A stretch of DNA of 64,000 nt from NCBI RefSeq assembly GCF_013449375.1, contig NZ_JACDRR010000005.1, forward strand, positions 163,074 to 227,073, written 5' to 3'. The stretch's first letter is position 1, and each line of letters opens with the position of its first letter. The notes beneath the pieces are model-generated. The model saw only the letters and a list, made by a program, of their open reading frames with translations, ran no database searches and had not been told where the DNA came from. Positions 10,138-18,732 of the stretch are shown in pieces. The position numbers and the translations under genes were made by a program. The DNA comes from Pectobacterium sp. CFBP8739 (lineage in GTDB: Bacteria; Pseudomonadota; Gammaproteobacteria; Enterobacterales; Enterobacteriaceae).

Positions 10138-10569
10138 GTCTTTATAATACTTGCTTTTAGAAATAAAACTATCGCTTTCGTGCACCGCGTTCGAGACGAG
10201 AATACTATCTCAATCATTGGAATACGGAAATGATTGCGGTGATTATTAGTCAATTTACCAACTCATATTCCAATTCTACCAAAGATAGTCATTACACACG
10301 CAAGCGACAGCATGATGAATGCCGTAAACTACAAAGTATTTAATAGTAGCCAAATGAAATGCTTCTAAAATAATATGAAATATCTATTTTTAGTGATGTT
10401 CACCACAAAACAATAAGTTATATCGTGAAATACTACGGCGCACTCTGACCGCACGAATATACTGGTGAATGACCTCCAGTAAATCAGCATAATGTTTTTG
10501 GCAACGTATTAATATCGGTAGACAGTGTGGTCATTGATGACAATACCATTAAAATGGAGAGAATATTAC
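10138..10569 (+). other. AT-rich leader/promoter region of the CE12 esterase
   Basis: About 430 bases without a supportable gene, clearly more AT-rich than the flanking genes. It must hold the promoter of the esterase. A partial KdgR-like half site (AATGAAAT near 10353) is visible but does not form a convincing full box. GGAGA at 10556-10560 is the ribosome site. Confidence 0.45.
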
Positions 10570-12333
10570 ATGAAGTATCCTACTTTATTTGGAGCATTAG
10601 CACTGAGTGTTTTCGTTAATGCCTACGCAGCAGGCGGTAATGGAGACTCCTCGACAGTGAGTTACTCCAATTCGCAATCTAACGTGAGCGCCACTAAGCC
10701 AAGTAATCAAAAAGCTGTCACGATCCACATGCTTGGTGACTCAACAATGACACACTATACGGATGCCCGTAGACCGCAAATGGGATGGGGTGAAGCGATG
10801 CCCCAATTCTTCAATTCAAACGTCACTGTTAAAAATTGGGCGCTTGGCGGACGTAGTTCGCGCAGTTTCTTTTATGAAGCCACGCGTTGGCCAGAGATCT
10901 TGCCTCAAATTCAGGCTGGTGATTATGTCATTATACAGTTTGGGCACAATGACCAAAAAACGGACGCTAGCTATGCCGCATACGGTACTTATGCATATTG
11001 TAGCGATGGAACAACCGATGGTGAGAAGTGTTCAGGCTCGCCGGATGCGATTGATCCGACAGTAGATAAATCAGAGCACTCGTACTACCAATACTTGAAA
11101 AGGTATATCACTGCGGTTAAAGCGAAAGGTGCATACCCTATTCTGATGACGCCGATTGTACGCAAATATTTTGCAGGCACGACGATCAAGCCAGAAGGCC
11201 TCCACAATGTGGGTGTCAAGAATGGTGAGATCTATGAACGTGGCAATTACCCAGCAGCGATGAAAAAGGTTGCTGCCAAATACAATGTGCCGATCGTCGA
11301 CCTCACGACGGAAACCAAAACTATCGTAGAGGCTTACGGTGATGCGGCAGCCAAGGCAAATTTATATATTGCGGCGGATAGTACACACCCACAAATTCTG
11401 TTCGCCAATTTGATTGCCAAGCGCGCCGTCGAGGGAATGTCTAGGTTGGGAATCTTGAAGAATTACATGGTGTCTGTTACTTCGCTGATCGCTAGCCCGA
11501 ACCCTCTTGCATGGGGTACGCGCTACACTGGGGTTGCGACGACGAAGGAGATGACGGTTTCCGCCTTCGATCTGAACCCTGATGTGGGCACGGTGACGGT
11601 TCAGTCTCCTTCTAAGAATTTTGAACTGTCGTTCGATCAAACGGCGTGGGGATCGTCACTCAACATTCCATACACGAATGGTTCTGTTACAAAAACCGTG
11701 TATGTCCGTTTCAAACCGTCCGATGCTGTAGATTACAACAAGGTAATTTCGTTTACTCTTGGGTCGTCTACCATCGGTTCTCTAGCCGTATCGGGCAAGG
11801 GAGTACCAGCGGGAGCAGGTCTTGATTCTTACGCGTCCTGGTTTAGCTCGGGTTCATCCCTAGCACCTGCCACAGATGGAATACTGACGGCAACGGATGC
11901 CACCGTAAGCAATCTAACGACCACAGCGGCCAAGGTGATGGCAGTCGATGGTCAAGATACGAGCGTAGTTCGCTATGTCGTGGATACCTGGACATCGCGT
12001 GACAATACAAAATATCTGCAATTCATGGCAACACCGACAGGCTCGTTGAACGCGAACAAAATATCGATGTATTACGCGACAAGCGGCGGTTCGACAGTGC
12101 AAGCCGATATGGAGTATTCGACCGATAACATCAAGTGGACGCGCCTTAATGGGAGCAAACCCTTGTCTTCAGCGAAAGATGTGATGACATACGTCGAGTA
12201 TGACAACCTTGCTATCCAGGTCCCGTCAGGCAAATCCTTGTCTATCCGGATCTACCCGTGGAACACTGCGGGCACAGCGGGTAAATCCCTCGCGTTGTAT
12301 GGCGTGAAGGTGGCAGGTAAAGTCTCTAAGTAA
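10570..12333 (+). CDS. Secreted CE12 (SGNH) pectin/rhamnogalacturonan acetylesterase
   Basis: 587 residues from ATG 10570, which has GGAGA nine bases upstream and begins a clear signal peptide (MKYPTLFGALALSVFVNAYA, cut before AGG). The SGNH catalytic blocks are all present: GDSTM with nucleophile Ser58, GGRSSR near 93, GHND at 125-128 and DSTHP with Asp270/His273. This is the rhamnogalacturonan/pectin acetylesterase family (PaeY, RgaE, YesT). About 280 extra C-terminal residues look all-beta, probably carbohydrate-binding or fibronectin-like modules. It removes acetyl groups from pectin in the periplasm or outside the cell, opening it to lyases. An in-frame upstream ATG (10537) has no ribosome site. 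Confidence 0.88.
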   Translation: MKYPTLFGALALSVFVNAYAAGGNGDSSTVSYSNSQSNVSATKPSNQKAVTIHMLGDSTMTHYTDARRPQMGWGEAMPQFFNSNVTVKNWALGGRSSRSFFYEATRWPEILPQIQAGDYVIIQFGHNDQKTDASYAAYGTYAYCSDGTTDGEKCSGSPDAIDPTVDKSEHSYYQYLKRYITAVKAKGAYPILMTPIVRKYFAGTTIKPEGLHNVGVKNGEIYERGNYPAAMKKVAAKYNVPIVDLTTETKTIVEAYGDAAAKANLYIAADSTHPQILFANLIAKRAVEGMSRLGILKNYMVSVTSLIASPNPLAWGTRYTGVATTKEMTVSAFDLNPDVGTVTVQSPSKNFELSFDQTAWGSSLNIPYTNGSVTKTVYVRFKPSDAVDYNKVISFTLGSSTIGSLAVSGKGVPAGAGLDSYASWFSSGSSLAPATDGILTATDATVSNLTTTAAKVMAVDGQDTSVVRYVVDTWTSRDNTKYLQFMATPTGSLNANKISMYYATSGGSTVQADMEYSTDNIKWTRLNGSKPLSSAKDVMTYVEYDNLAIQVPSGKSLSIRIYPWNTAGTAGKSLALYGVKVAGKVSK

Positions 12334-12389
12334 AAAACGTGATGAAAAGATCGTAGCCATGCGGCAATCTTTCAGATCGATGACAACGT

Positions 12390-12638
12390 CTAAAGCCCGC
12401 ATATTTCGCGGGCTTTCTTCATGGTGTCTAGAGACTTCCAGCTAAGCTGGGGGGAGTTTAGGTATTGTTCCTTATAAGCGTTCTGGAAGCGTCTGATAAC
12501 CATCACCGTGAACGTCCCATTGTTTCTCGCTTTCCATAAAAACGAAATACGCTGTGCCACGGGCTGTAAAAGACATGTGATATCGTTCAGTGAAAGTAAC
12601 GGCGAGACGATGTTATTACTTTCTGAACCACGTGCCAT
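12390..12638 (-). CDS. Small hypothetical protein downstream of the HD-kinase gene
   Basis: Not recognised. ATG 12638 has an excellent ribosome site (AAGGTGAG) that overlaps the stop of the kinase ORF, so it could be translationally coupled to the RNA-repair genes. The product is 82 residues and basic at its C-terminus, without signal peptide or membrane span. Against it, the last codons coincide with the terminator hairpin of the facing esterase gene. A chance ORF remains possible. Confidence 0.42.
   Translation of the reverse strand: MARGSESNNIVSPLLSLNDITCLLQPVAQRISFLWKARNNGTFTVMVIRRFQNAYKEQYLNSPQLSWKSLDTMKKAREICGL
12392..12420 (+). terminator. Terminator of the CE12 esterase gene
   Basis: AAAGCCCGC (12392-12400) pairs with GCGGGCTTT (12408-12416) around a seven-base loop, with a T-rich tail. 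It lies about 60 bases after the esterase stop. Confidence 0.75.
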
Positions 12639-12643
12639 TTTTC

Positions 12644-13240
12644 TCACCTTAGATTAATTGCTTGGCTTTCATAGCTCACCGCATGCGCTTCTGTCGGCGA
12701 TGGAAGCTCCCATTTTGTCAGCATACCTTGCAGCGTTTTGTTGCTCAATGTGGTGTCCCGTTTGCTGTTGCGGCGCAGTAATTCTTGGCGTGGGCGCTCC
12801 AGATAAATAATCTCCACGTCTGCGCCGTAGGCGTAGCACAGATCCAACGTGCGGGTGCGCATTTGCTGGCTCAGGTGCGTGGCATTCCACACGAACGGTT
12901 CGTGCGTTCGCAGCAGTGAACGTGCTTTATCGGTCGCCCAGTGCACCGCTTTCCCTTCGTTTTCACCGTGTTTCAGCCCCAACTCGGTTCGCGCATCGTC
13001 GAAAGAAACCACGGGTAAATTAGGCCGATGCGTTCGCACCCAGGTGTCTTTTCCCGAAGCGGGTAAGCCGCACATGACGGTGACTTTCGAACCCGGCTCC
13101 TGAAACAGTGGATAATCTGGATGCACATCGGCACCGCGAAAATAGCTCAAGCGCGTATGGGCATCGACAAATGCTCTCGGCTGGCCGTAACAGCCTTCTT
13201 CCCGTGCCAGCTCGCGAAACAGCTCAATACTGTCGAGCAC
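12644..13240 (-). CDS. P-loop polynucleotide kinase-like domain, 3' part of a gene split by a stop codon
   Basis: 199 residues from GTG 13240, with Walker A GLPASGKDTW near residue 60 and a PNK/zeta-type kinase layout (VSFDDARTELG, FVWNATHLSQQMR, VEIIYLERP). It is in the same frame as the HD protein upstream: reading from 13252 through the TAG at 13253-13255 joins them without a gap. Intact homologues, as I recall them, are one HD-plus-kinase protein of about 385 residues, so this is probably the 3' half of a broken gene. As a separate protein it would need an internal GTG with no obvious ribosome site. Likely role when intact: 5'-end phosphorylation of RNA before sealing by the ligase encoded upstream. 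Confidence 0.75.
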   Translation of the reverse strand: MLDSIELFRELAREEGCYGQPRAFVDAHTRLSYFRGADVHPDYPLFQEPGSKVTVMCGLPASGKDTWVRTHRPNLPVVSFDDARTELGLKHGENEGKAVHWATDKARSLLRTHEPFVWNATHLSQQMRTRTLDLCYAYGADVEIIYLERPRQELLRRNSKRDTTLSNKTLQGMLTKWELPSPTEAHAVSYESQAINLR

Positions 13241-13252
13241 GCGTGCTTGATC

Positions 13253-13798
13253 CTAACAGATGCGCCCACGCATATCGGCTTCAGCCAGCGTTGCCAGCAG
13301 AGGGATGCTTAACTGCCACGATAATTCGCGAATCGTAAAGATCGGCGACACCCGACGCCGCTCATCCTCTAGGCAGTAAAACGGCACCTGATGCACCGCA
13401 ATTAAGCGGCAAATCGCTTCCCGAATCGCAAACGGAACGCCGGCATCCCACAGCAGCACACGAGCGTCGATGGCGCCTTTGCGAGAATGCCCTGGCTGGC
13501 CAATCTGACCGGTTACCGGGTCAATCACCGTCGTGCGGTATTTTGCAACGTCATGTAGCAACGCGGCGAAAAACAAAATCTCCTGCTGCTCGCGTGTGGC
13601 AGTCTGGTAATCGGGAAGCTGCAAGAGCGACTCAATAACCATAATGGTGTGTGTCCAGACATCGCCTTCGCCGTGGTAACGCGGCTCCTGCGGCGTCTCC
13701 TTAGCGCGTTGAAGCACCGGAAACGCGTCCAGACAATCAGCAAAATCTGGCTGTGCGCCAGAGGGGGGGACCAATCCCCTAATGATATTCCAATCCAT
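13253..13798 (-). CDS. HD-domain phosphohydrolase, 5' part of a gene split by an in-frame TAG
   Basis: 181 residues from ATG 13798, chosen over ATG 13807 because AGGAG is nine bases upstream of it. The HD metal site is visible: WTHT (first His), LLHDVAK (HD pair), GHSRKGA and AVHQVPF. The frame ends ADMRGRIC then TAG, and continues in the same frame into the kinase domain. A GAG-to-TAG change would explain the stop. The gene overlaps the ligase stop codon, so the two form an operon. The HD part probably removes 3'-phosphate or 2',3'-cyclic phosphate ends during RNA repair; that role is inferred from the pairing. Confidence 0.78.
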   Translation of the reverse strand: MDWNIIRGLVPPSGAQPDFADCLDAFPVLQRAKETPQEPRYHGEGDVWTHTIMVIESLLQLPDYQTATREQQEILFFAALLHDVAKYRTTVIDPVTGQIGQPGHSRKGAIDARVLLWDAGVPFAIREAICRLIAVHQVPFYCLEDERRRVSPIFTIRELSWQLSIPLLATLAEADMRGRIC

Positions 13799-13803
13799 GA
13801 TAA

Positions 13804-14697
13804 TCATACTCCTGACTTATCGGGCATGGCGGCGGCGAGCGCGTCTAAAGAACGCAATGTATTCAGCCCCAGCATTTCCCAAGATACGGTTGGACAGGGT
13901 GCGTACAGATCAACGCCCTCAGCCAGTTGGTTCGGCAAAATCGGACGTCGGGAATGATGTGAGCCGCTGTCCAGAATGGTTTGGATGAAGTCATGGCGTA
14001 CCAGCTTGTAGCGCGCCAGTACCTGTTCATCATCTTCCACCTTCAGATACAGGCCTTCCGAACGGTCCGATCTATCGGTTTGCTGCCAGCATAGCGCGAG
14101 CGGCAAGCCTTCACGTTGCACTGTGGATTCGAACGCAGTCTTCCAGCTCGGGCTTTTCGCCAACGAGCGGAACACCAGCTTCCACAGCAACGCCGGATTT
14201 GTTGGCATTTCTCCGGCGTAAAGTACCGGAACGGACAACACGGGCGAACCAGCAAGCATCGCGTGTCGGCGCGCCGTCGATAAAAAAATGCCGTCACGAC
14301 GATCGTAAAGATCAAATTCGTGAAAGTAATGCGGCAGCCGATCATAAAACACGGAATGCTTGCTGTACGCCCATTCGCCGTACATCACGAAACGGTCTTC
14401 CAGTAGCTCAAGAAAACGCATTTCGTGCGCGGTGGCCCAGATCTTGAACTGGTTGAACTGCCGTTCCCGTGAACCGCCAACCAGATAATGGCCGCGCGAC
14501 TGGAGCAGAAGTTCCGCCGTTTCATTGAAGGACACGCCGCTGTTCGCGCCGTCGATCTTTTCTTCGATCACGACGTAACGGCCTGCCAGCGCTTTCAGTG
14601 CAATTTGGTCCGACCCATCATCGCCGGACTGTAAACGCGAACCTTCCAGATGAGGGGTTCGCGGATATTTTAATAACGGTATTGAATCTAAATTCAT
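13804..14697 (-). CDS. RNA ligase family protein (Rnl2-like nucleotidyltransferase)
   Basis: 297 residues. The ligase nucleotidylation motif EEKIDGANSG has the adenylated Lys at 47; motif IV EGLYLKVE and motif V ARYKLVRHDF appear near residues 215-235. MYGEWAY fits motif III. It seals RNA using ATP, and with the HD-kinase next in the operon it would complete a T4 Pnkp/Rnl-style RNA repair pair. ATG 14697 is preferred over an in-frame ATG at 14736 because the conserved sequence starts there. Its stop overlaps the first ATG of the HD gene. Confidence 0.85.
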   Translation of the reverse strand: MNLDSIPLLKYPRTPHLEGSRLQSGDDGSDQIALKALAGRYVVIEEKIDGANSGVSFNETAELLLQSRGHYLVGGSRERQFNQFKIWATAHEMRFLELLEDRFVMYGEWAYSKHSVFYDRLPHYFHEFDLYDRRDGIFLSTARRHAMLAGSPVLSVPVLYAGEMPTNPALLWKLVFRSLAKSPSWKTAFESTVQREGLPLALCWQQTDRSDRSEGLYLKVEDDEQVLARYKLVRHDFIQTILDSGSHHSRRPILPNQLAEGVDLYAPCPTVSWEMLGLNTLRSLDALAAAMPDKSGV

Positions 14698-15194
14698 ATT
14701 TTTCGCCTGCTGCGTTATTGGCGCAGCCAGGCCCATCTACGGTAAAAAAGAGGGCCGACGAACGTGTTCTGGCGCGAGTCAATAGCTGGCCGCTGGCATT
14801 CCAGAGGTCAGAGTCGCGGGGAGGACGCGGGAGACTCGTTCTTTTCTCCACACAATCGCGGGGAAAGAAGGGAATTCGTACCGCAGCCAACGCTGGCGCA
14901 GACTGCGCCGAATCGAGGCTGCTCAATGCAGTCGTCGGCGGTTAGTGGGAGGCTGACGTACAGGGCACTTTGGGGCTCCAAATGACACATAGGGGTGAGT
15001 AAACGGCGCGATTCTAGCGAAGGAATCCTCCGACAACAAGTTTTTGTATAAAAAATGCTATGCTTTCCTGTAGTTGTAGAATGCGTTGTCGCGTGTAAAC
15101 GTGGTAAAAAGGCCAGAGGTTATCGACGTTAGCGTGATAAGAATAGCGAATGGTGGGATAGGAAAATGCATACCATGAATAGCAGGGGAATATA
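14698..15194. other. GC-rich unassigned region upstream of the RNA ligase gene
   Basis: About 500 bases separate divergent genes. Roughly 14750-14990 is unusually GC-rich for an intergenic region and has short inverted repeats (GAGTC 14811-14815 with GACTC 14833-14837). ORFs of up to about 115 residues cross it on both strands, but none has a ribosome site or a plausible protein. On the reverse strand a T-run (TTTTTT near 14743-14748) follows GC-rich sequence. The 15000-15194 part is AT-richer and should contain the promoter of the next gene. A structured RNA or a gene remnant is possible. Confidence 0.4.
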
Positions 15195-15788
15195 ATGAAA
15201 ATCCGTGTAATAAAGAAAGGGATAGTGGGCCTGTTACTGGCACTGCCATTGTATGGTGTCGCAGAGACAACAGATCCAGATTTGTTTGCTGGCTACACCA
15301 CGCAAGATCTTAACGCAGCATTACCCAACCAGCTAATCAACATGGTGCAGCGAAACAAAGTTCTTGATGTTCCCAACCATATGGTGCAAGCCGAGTATGT
15401 CGATACGACTACGGGTAATAAGGCATTAGTTTCACTGTTTATGTTACCGCCAAATAGCAAAGGAGCTATTCCGATTGCGTCTACGCCCGCTGATTTGGAC
15501 GCAGTGATCGCCAGTACGGAGAAAGAGATGCTGCGTCAGCGCATCAAACCCGATCAGCGTGCGGGAAATGTTGATGAGGCAACACCTTTTCGCTGCCTAC
15601 AAACGATCCTAAACAAGAAAGTCCTGCATTCGCTGTGTTCGACATTGATCAAAGGGCGTGTATTGGAAGTACAAGCCATCAATACGGTAGAAAATGTTAA
15701 TGATACCGTTGAACTGAATAAAATCATCGGACAGCAGAATGAGTTCGTTATCGGGATGGGAAAAACGCTGCTGGCGCTGAAAAAATAA
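15195..15788 (+). CDS. Hypothetical exported protein
   Basis: 197 residues, family not recognised. The N-terminus is a typical Sec signal peptide (basic MKIRVIKKG, hydrophobic IVGLLLALPLYG, cut near VAE). The mature part has two cysteines (FRCLQT, HSLCST) that could form a periplasmic disulfide. ATG 15195 has AGGGGAAT upstream. It stands alone, facing trkG, with a hairpin between the two. Confidence 0.75.
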   Translation: MKIRVIKKGIVGLLLALPLYGVAETTDPDLFAGYTTQDLNAALPNQLINMVQRNKVLDVPNHMVQAEYVDTTTGNKALVSLFMLPPNSKGAIPIASTPADLDAVIASTEKEMLRQRIKPDQRAGNVDEATPFRCLQTILNKKVLHSLCSTLIKGRVLEVQAINTVENVNDTVELNKIIGQQNEFVIGMGKTLLALKK

Positions 15789-15898
15789 TGCGCGAATTTC
15801 GCAAGCCAGCCGAAATTATGGTTGGATGGTTGATGACGATTCGCATTGGTGATTGTGTCGTCAATGCCCATACAATATGAAGTATGATGCGTGTAGTG

Positions 15899-15923
15899 AC
15901 ATGCCCGATTGACTCGGGCATGT
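15899..15923. terminator. Perfect 10-bp hairpin between convergent genes
   Basis: ACATGCCCGA (15899-15908), a five-base loop, then the exact complement (15914-15923). It lies directly beside the trkG stop. No clear T tail on either side, so it may be a pause or processing hairpin rather than a classical terminator. Confidence 0.5.
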
Positions 15924-15928
15924 GACCG

Positions 15929-17404
15929 TTATGCGCGCCAAAAGAAACGTGAAAAAAGAATTAGGATAGGGTAAATCTCCAAACGGCCCATTATCATCGC
16001 TGCACACATTAAATATTTAGCTTCATCTTTTAGTGTACCGAACGTTGAGGCCGTTTCACCAAACCCTAATCCCATATTGTTAATACATGCTGCGACGGTA
16101 GCGAACGATGTGAGTAAATCGTACCCCATCATATTCAGTATCCAGATGAAAAAGATGGTGAAAAGCATATAAAGGAAGAAGAAACTCCATACGGAATGCA
16201 TAACACGGTCATTTACCGTACTACCACCGACTTTTATATTCATTAATGCGCGTGGGTGAGCCAGTTGATGTAATTCGTGACGACTTTGCTTCAGCAAAAT
16301 CAAAAAACGTAATGTTTTAATTCCACCACATGTTGAACCAACGCAGCCACCAAAAAAACTCATAAATAACAAAAATACAATGGTGTGAATGGGCCAGTTT
16401 GCATAATCCGCTGTCGCCAAACCGTTATCCGTCATCATGGAACTGGCAAGGAAAAAGGCATGGATGAAACTATCAAACATGTCATACATCCCCGCGTGCC
16501 AAACTTGCCAAGTAGTGAGGAGGATTACAATACTCGCTACCAGCAGGAAAAAACGCAGCTCGGCGTTACGCTGAAAGGGCTTCAAGGTACGTTTGGTGAT
16601 GGCGATATACCACAGGGTGAAGTTAAATGCGGAAAGTAACGAAAATGAACCCGCAACGAATTCAATCGCACGGTTGTTGTAAAAACCAATGCTTTCCGTT
16701 TGGGTCGAGAAACCACCTAGCGATACAGTCGATAAACCATGACATAAGGCGTCAAAAGCCGGCATTCCTGCAAGCATGTAAGAAAACGTGCAGGCTAATC
16801 CGAGTAATAAATAGGTTAACCAAAGACTGCGTGAGGTATCTGCCAGCCGAGGCGTCAATTTCTCTTCTTTAAATGGCCCTGGCATCTCAGACTGGTAAAG
16901 TTTTGCTCCACCAATACCTAATAAAGGAAGTACAGCAACGGCAAGGACAATAACCCCTAAACCACCAATAAAATTCAGTTGAGCGCGGTAATAAAGATAG
17001 GCATGTGGCAGTGAACGAACATCAGCAACAACCGTTGCCCCCGTTGTGGTGATGCCAGAAACACCCTCAAATAATGCATCGGCAAAGCTCAATCCCAGAG
17101 CGTCATCCTGCCACATAGGTATCGCGCTAATAAGAGAAAATAATATCCAAAACAGAACGATAATGATGAACCCATCTCGGGTCCGTAGTTGTATTCCTGC
17201 TCGACGGGTCAGAATCCAAGCGATACCGCCGAGAGAGAAAAAAGTAATGAATGTACTGAGGAAAACAAAGAAACTCTTCTCTTTGTTCAGTAACGCAATA
17301 ACCATCGGTGGCAGCATGGAGAAACTGTATAGAAAAACTAAAAAACCACAGATATGTGTTACTACGCGAATTTGGGATGAGTTAATAGAATAATGATTTT
17401 TCAA
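15929..17404 (-). CDS. trkG: Trk potassium uptake membrane subunit, TrkG-like
   Basis: About 491 residues, much closer to E. coli TrkG than to TrkH: RVVTHICGFLVFLYSFSMLPPM, IQLRTRDGFIIIV, LFEGVSGITTTGATV and FFGGCVGSTCGGIKTLRF match. The four selectivity-filter repeats (TTTGAT, VSLGGFST, DNGLA, NNMGLG) are visible, so it should conduct K+ in the inner membrane with TrkA. The longest frame begins at GTG 17437 inside the ychF terminator hairpin; TTG 17404, with GGGAG seven bases upstream, is a better start. In E. coli trkG is on the Rac prophage; here it sits in the backbone beside ychF. Confidence 0.88.
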   Translation of the reverse strand: MKNHYSINSSQIRVVTHICGFLVFLYSFSMLPPMVIALLNKEKSFFVFLSTFITFFSLGGIAWILTRRAGIQLRTRDGFIIIVLFWILFSLISAIPMWQDDALGLSFADALFEGVSGITTTGATVVADVRSLPHAYLYYRAQLNFIGGLGVIVLAVAVLPLLGIGGAKLYQSEMPGPFKEEKLTPRLADTSRSLWLTYLLLGLACTFSYMLAGMPAFDALCHGLSTVSLGGFSTQTESIGFYNNRAIEFVAGSFSLLSAFNFTLWYIAITKRTLKPFQRNAELRFFLLVASIVILLTTWQVWHAGMYDMFDSFIHAFFLASSMMTDNGLATADYANWPIHTIVFLLFMSFFGGCVGSTCGGIKTLRFLILLKQSRHELHQLAHPRALMNIKVGGSTVNDRVMHSVWSFFFLYMLFTIFFIWILNMMGYDLLTSFATVAACINNMGLGFGETASTFGTLKDEAKYLMCAAMIMGRLEIYPILILFSRFFWRA

Positions 17405-17424
17405 ATGAAAACTCCCAAATTTAA

Positions 17425-17454
17425 AACGAAAATCCACGCAACGGCGTGGATTTT
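17425..17454 (-). terminator. Terminator of ychF, overlapping the trkG 5' region
   Basis: An 11-bp perfect stem AAAATCCACGC (17429-17439) / GCGTGGATTTT (17444-17454) with a four-base loop. On the reverse strand it is followed by CGTTTT, and it lies about 60 bases after the ychF stop. Confidence 0.8.
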
Positions 17455-17511
17455 GTGTAGATTGATGATCTTCATAAGATACGTCATGATCCCATGAGAC
17501 AACAGAAGCGA

Positions 17512-18603
17512 TTAGACGTTGAACAGGAAGTTCATGACGTCGCCATCTTTTACGATGTAGTCCTTGCCTTCTGAACGCATTTTCCCCGCTTCTTTCGCGC
17601 CTTGTTCACCTTTGTAGGTGATGAAATCTTCATAGGCGATAGTTTGTGCACGGATGAAGCCTTTCTCGAAGTCGGTGTGAATTTTACCCGCTGCCTGCGG
17701 GGCGGTGGCGCCGACAGGGATGGTCCATGCGCGAACTTCTTTCACGCCAGCGGTGAAGTAGGTTTGCAGGTTCAGCAGTTCATAGCCCGCGCGGATAACG
17801 CGGTTCAAACCCGGTTCTTCCAGACCTAACTCAGCCATAAACTCTTCGCGGTCAGCATCATCCAGTTCCGCGATATCTGACTCAACTGCGGCGCAGACGG
17901 CTACAACGACTGAACCTTCAGCGGCCGCGATTTCGCGCACTTTATCGAGGTACGGGTTATTTTCAAAACCATCTTCGTTGACGTTGGCGATGTACATGGT
18001 TGGCTTCAGCGTCAGGAAGCTCAGGTATTTGATGGCTGCTTTATCTTCATCGCTTAAATCCAGTGAGCGCAGCATCCCGGCGTTTTCCAACTGCGGTAAG
18101 CATTTCTCCAGCGCGGCCAGTTCAGCTTTCGCATCTTTATCGCCGCCCTTGGCTCTTTTCTGCACGCGATGAATGGCGCGTTCGCAGGTATCGAGGTCAG
18201 ACAACGCCAACTCGGTGTTGATCACGTCGATGTCATCCGCTGGGTCAACTTTGTTGTTTACATGGATGATGTTGTCGTTTTCAAAGCAGCGGACAACGTG
18301 ACCAATAGCTTCCGTTTCTCGGATGTTGGTCAGGAACTGGTTACCCAAGCCTTCACCTTTGGACGCGCCTTTTACCAGACCGGCGATATCAACAAATTCC
18401 ATGGTGGTAGGGAGGATACGCTGCGGCTTAACGATTTCGGCCAGTTTGTCCAGACGTGGATCGGGCATCGGCACGACGCCGGTATTTGGCTCGATGGTAC
18501 AAAACGGGAAGTTGGCCGCTTCGATGCCGGCTTTGGTCAACGCATTGAACAGAGTGGATTTACCGACGTTAGGCAGCCCAACGATACCGCATTTGAATCC
18601 CAT
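17512..18603 (-). CDS. ychF: Redox-responsive ribosome-binding ATPase YchF
   Basis: 363 residues, full length. Walker [16 protein letters not shown] at 8-22, the switch [20 protein letters not shown], and NVNED in place of the GTPase NKxD motif, which gives YchF/OLA1 its ATP preference. The C-terminal TGS domain is intact ([13 protein letters not shown] to FLFNV). It is a translation-associated ATPase and negative regulator of oxidative stress responses. AAGGTGAT precedes ATG 18603. It lies 129 bases downstream of pth, the usual enterobacterial order. Confidence 0.96.
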   Translation of the reverse strand: MGFKCGIVGLPNVGKSTLFNALTKAGIEAANFPFCTIEPNTGVVPMPDPRLDKLAEIVKPQRILPTTMEFVDIAGLVKGASKGEGLGNQFLTNIRETEAIGHVVRCFENDNIIHVNNKVDPADDIDVINTELALSDLDTCERAIHRVQKRAKGGDKDAKAELAALEKCLPQLENAGMLRSLDLSDEDKAAIKYLSFLTLKPTMYIANVNEDGFENNPYLDKVREIAAAEGSVVVAVCAAVESDIAELDDADREEFMAELGLEEPGLNRVIRAGYELLNLQTYFTAGVKEVRAWTIPVGATAPQAAGKIHTDFEKGFIRAQTIAYEDFITYKGEQGAKEAGKMRSEGKDYIVKDGDVMNFLFNV

Positions 18604-18732
18604 GTTTATATCACCTTAAATAACTTATTAATCAGGCAATTACTATGTTTTGCCTGTCAGAATGGAAACATTTCGGCCGATTATACACGGAATGGCGATT
18701 TATCTCGATCTCCCATCCGCATTCTGACCAGT

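Noticed and set aside
10350..10372. Possible KdgR box upstream of the esterase
   Set aside because: One half site (AATGAAA) is seen, but the inverted partner is poor.
14598..14990. Several ORFs of 60-115 residues on both strands upstream of the RNA ligase
   Set aside because: No ribosome sites, biased composition from GC-rich sequence and no protein-like pattern.
17405..17437. GTG start of trkG at 17437
   Set aside because: It lies inside the stem of the ychF terminator and adds residues not found in TrkG.
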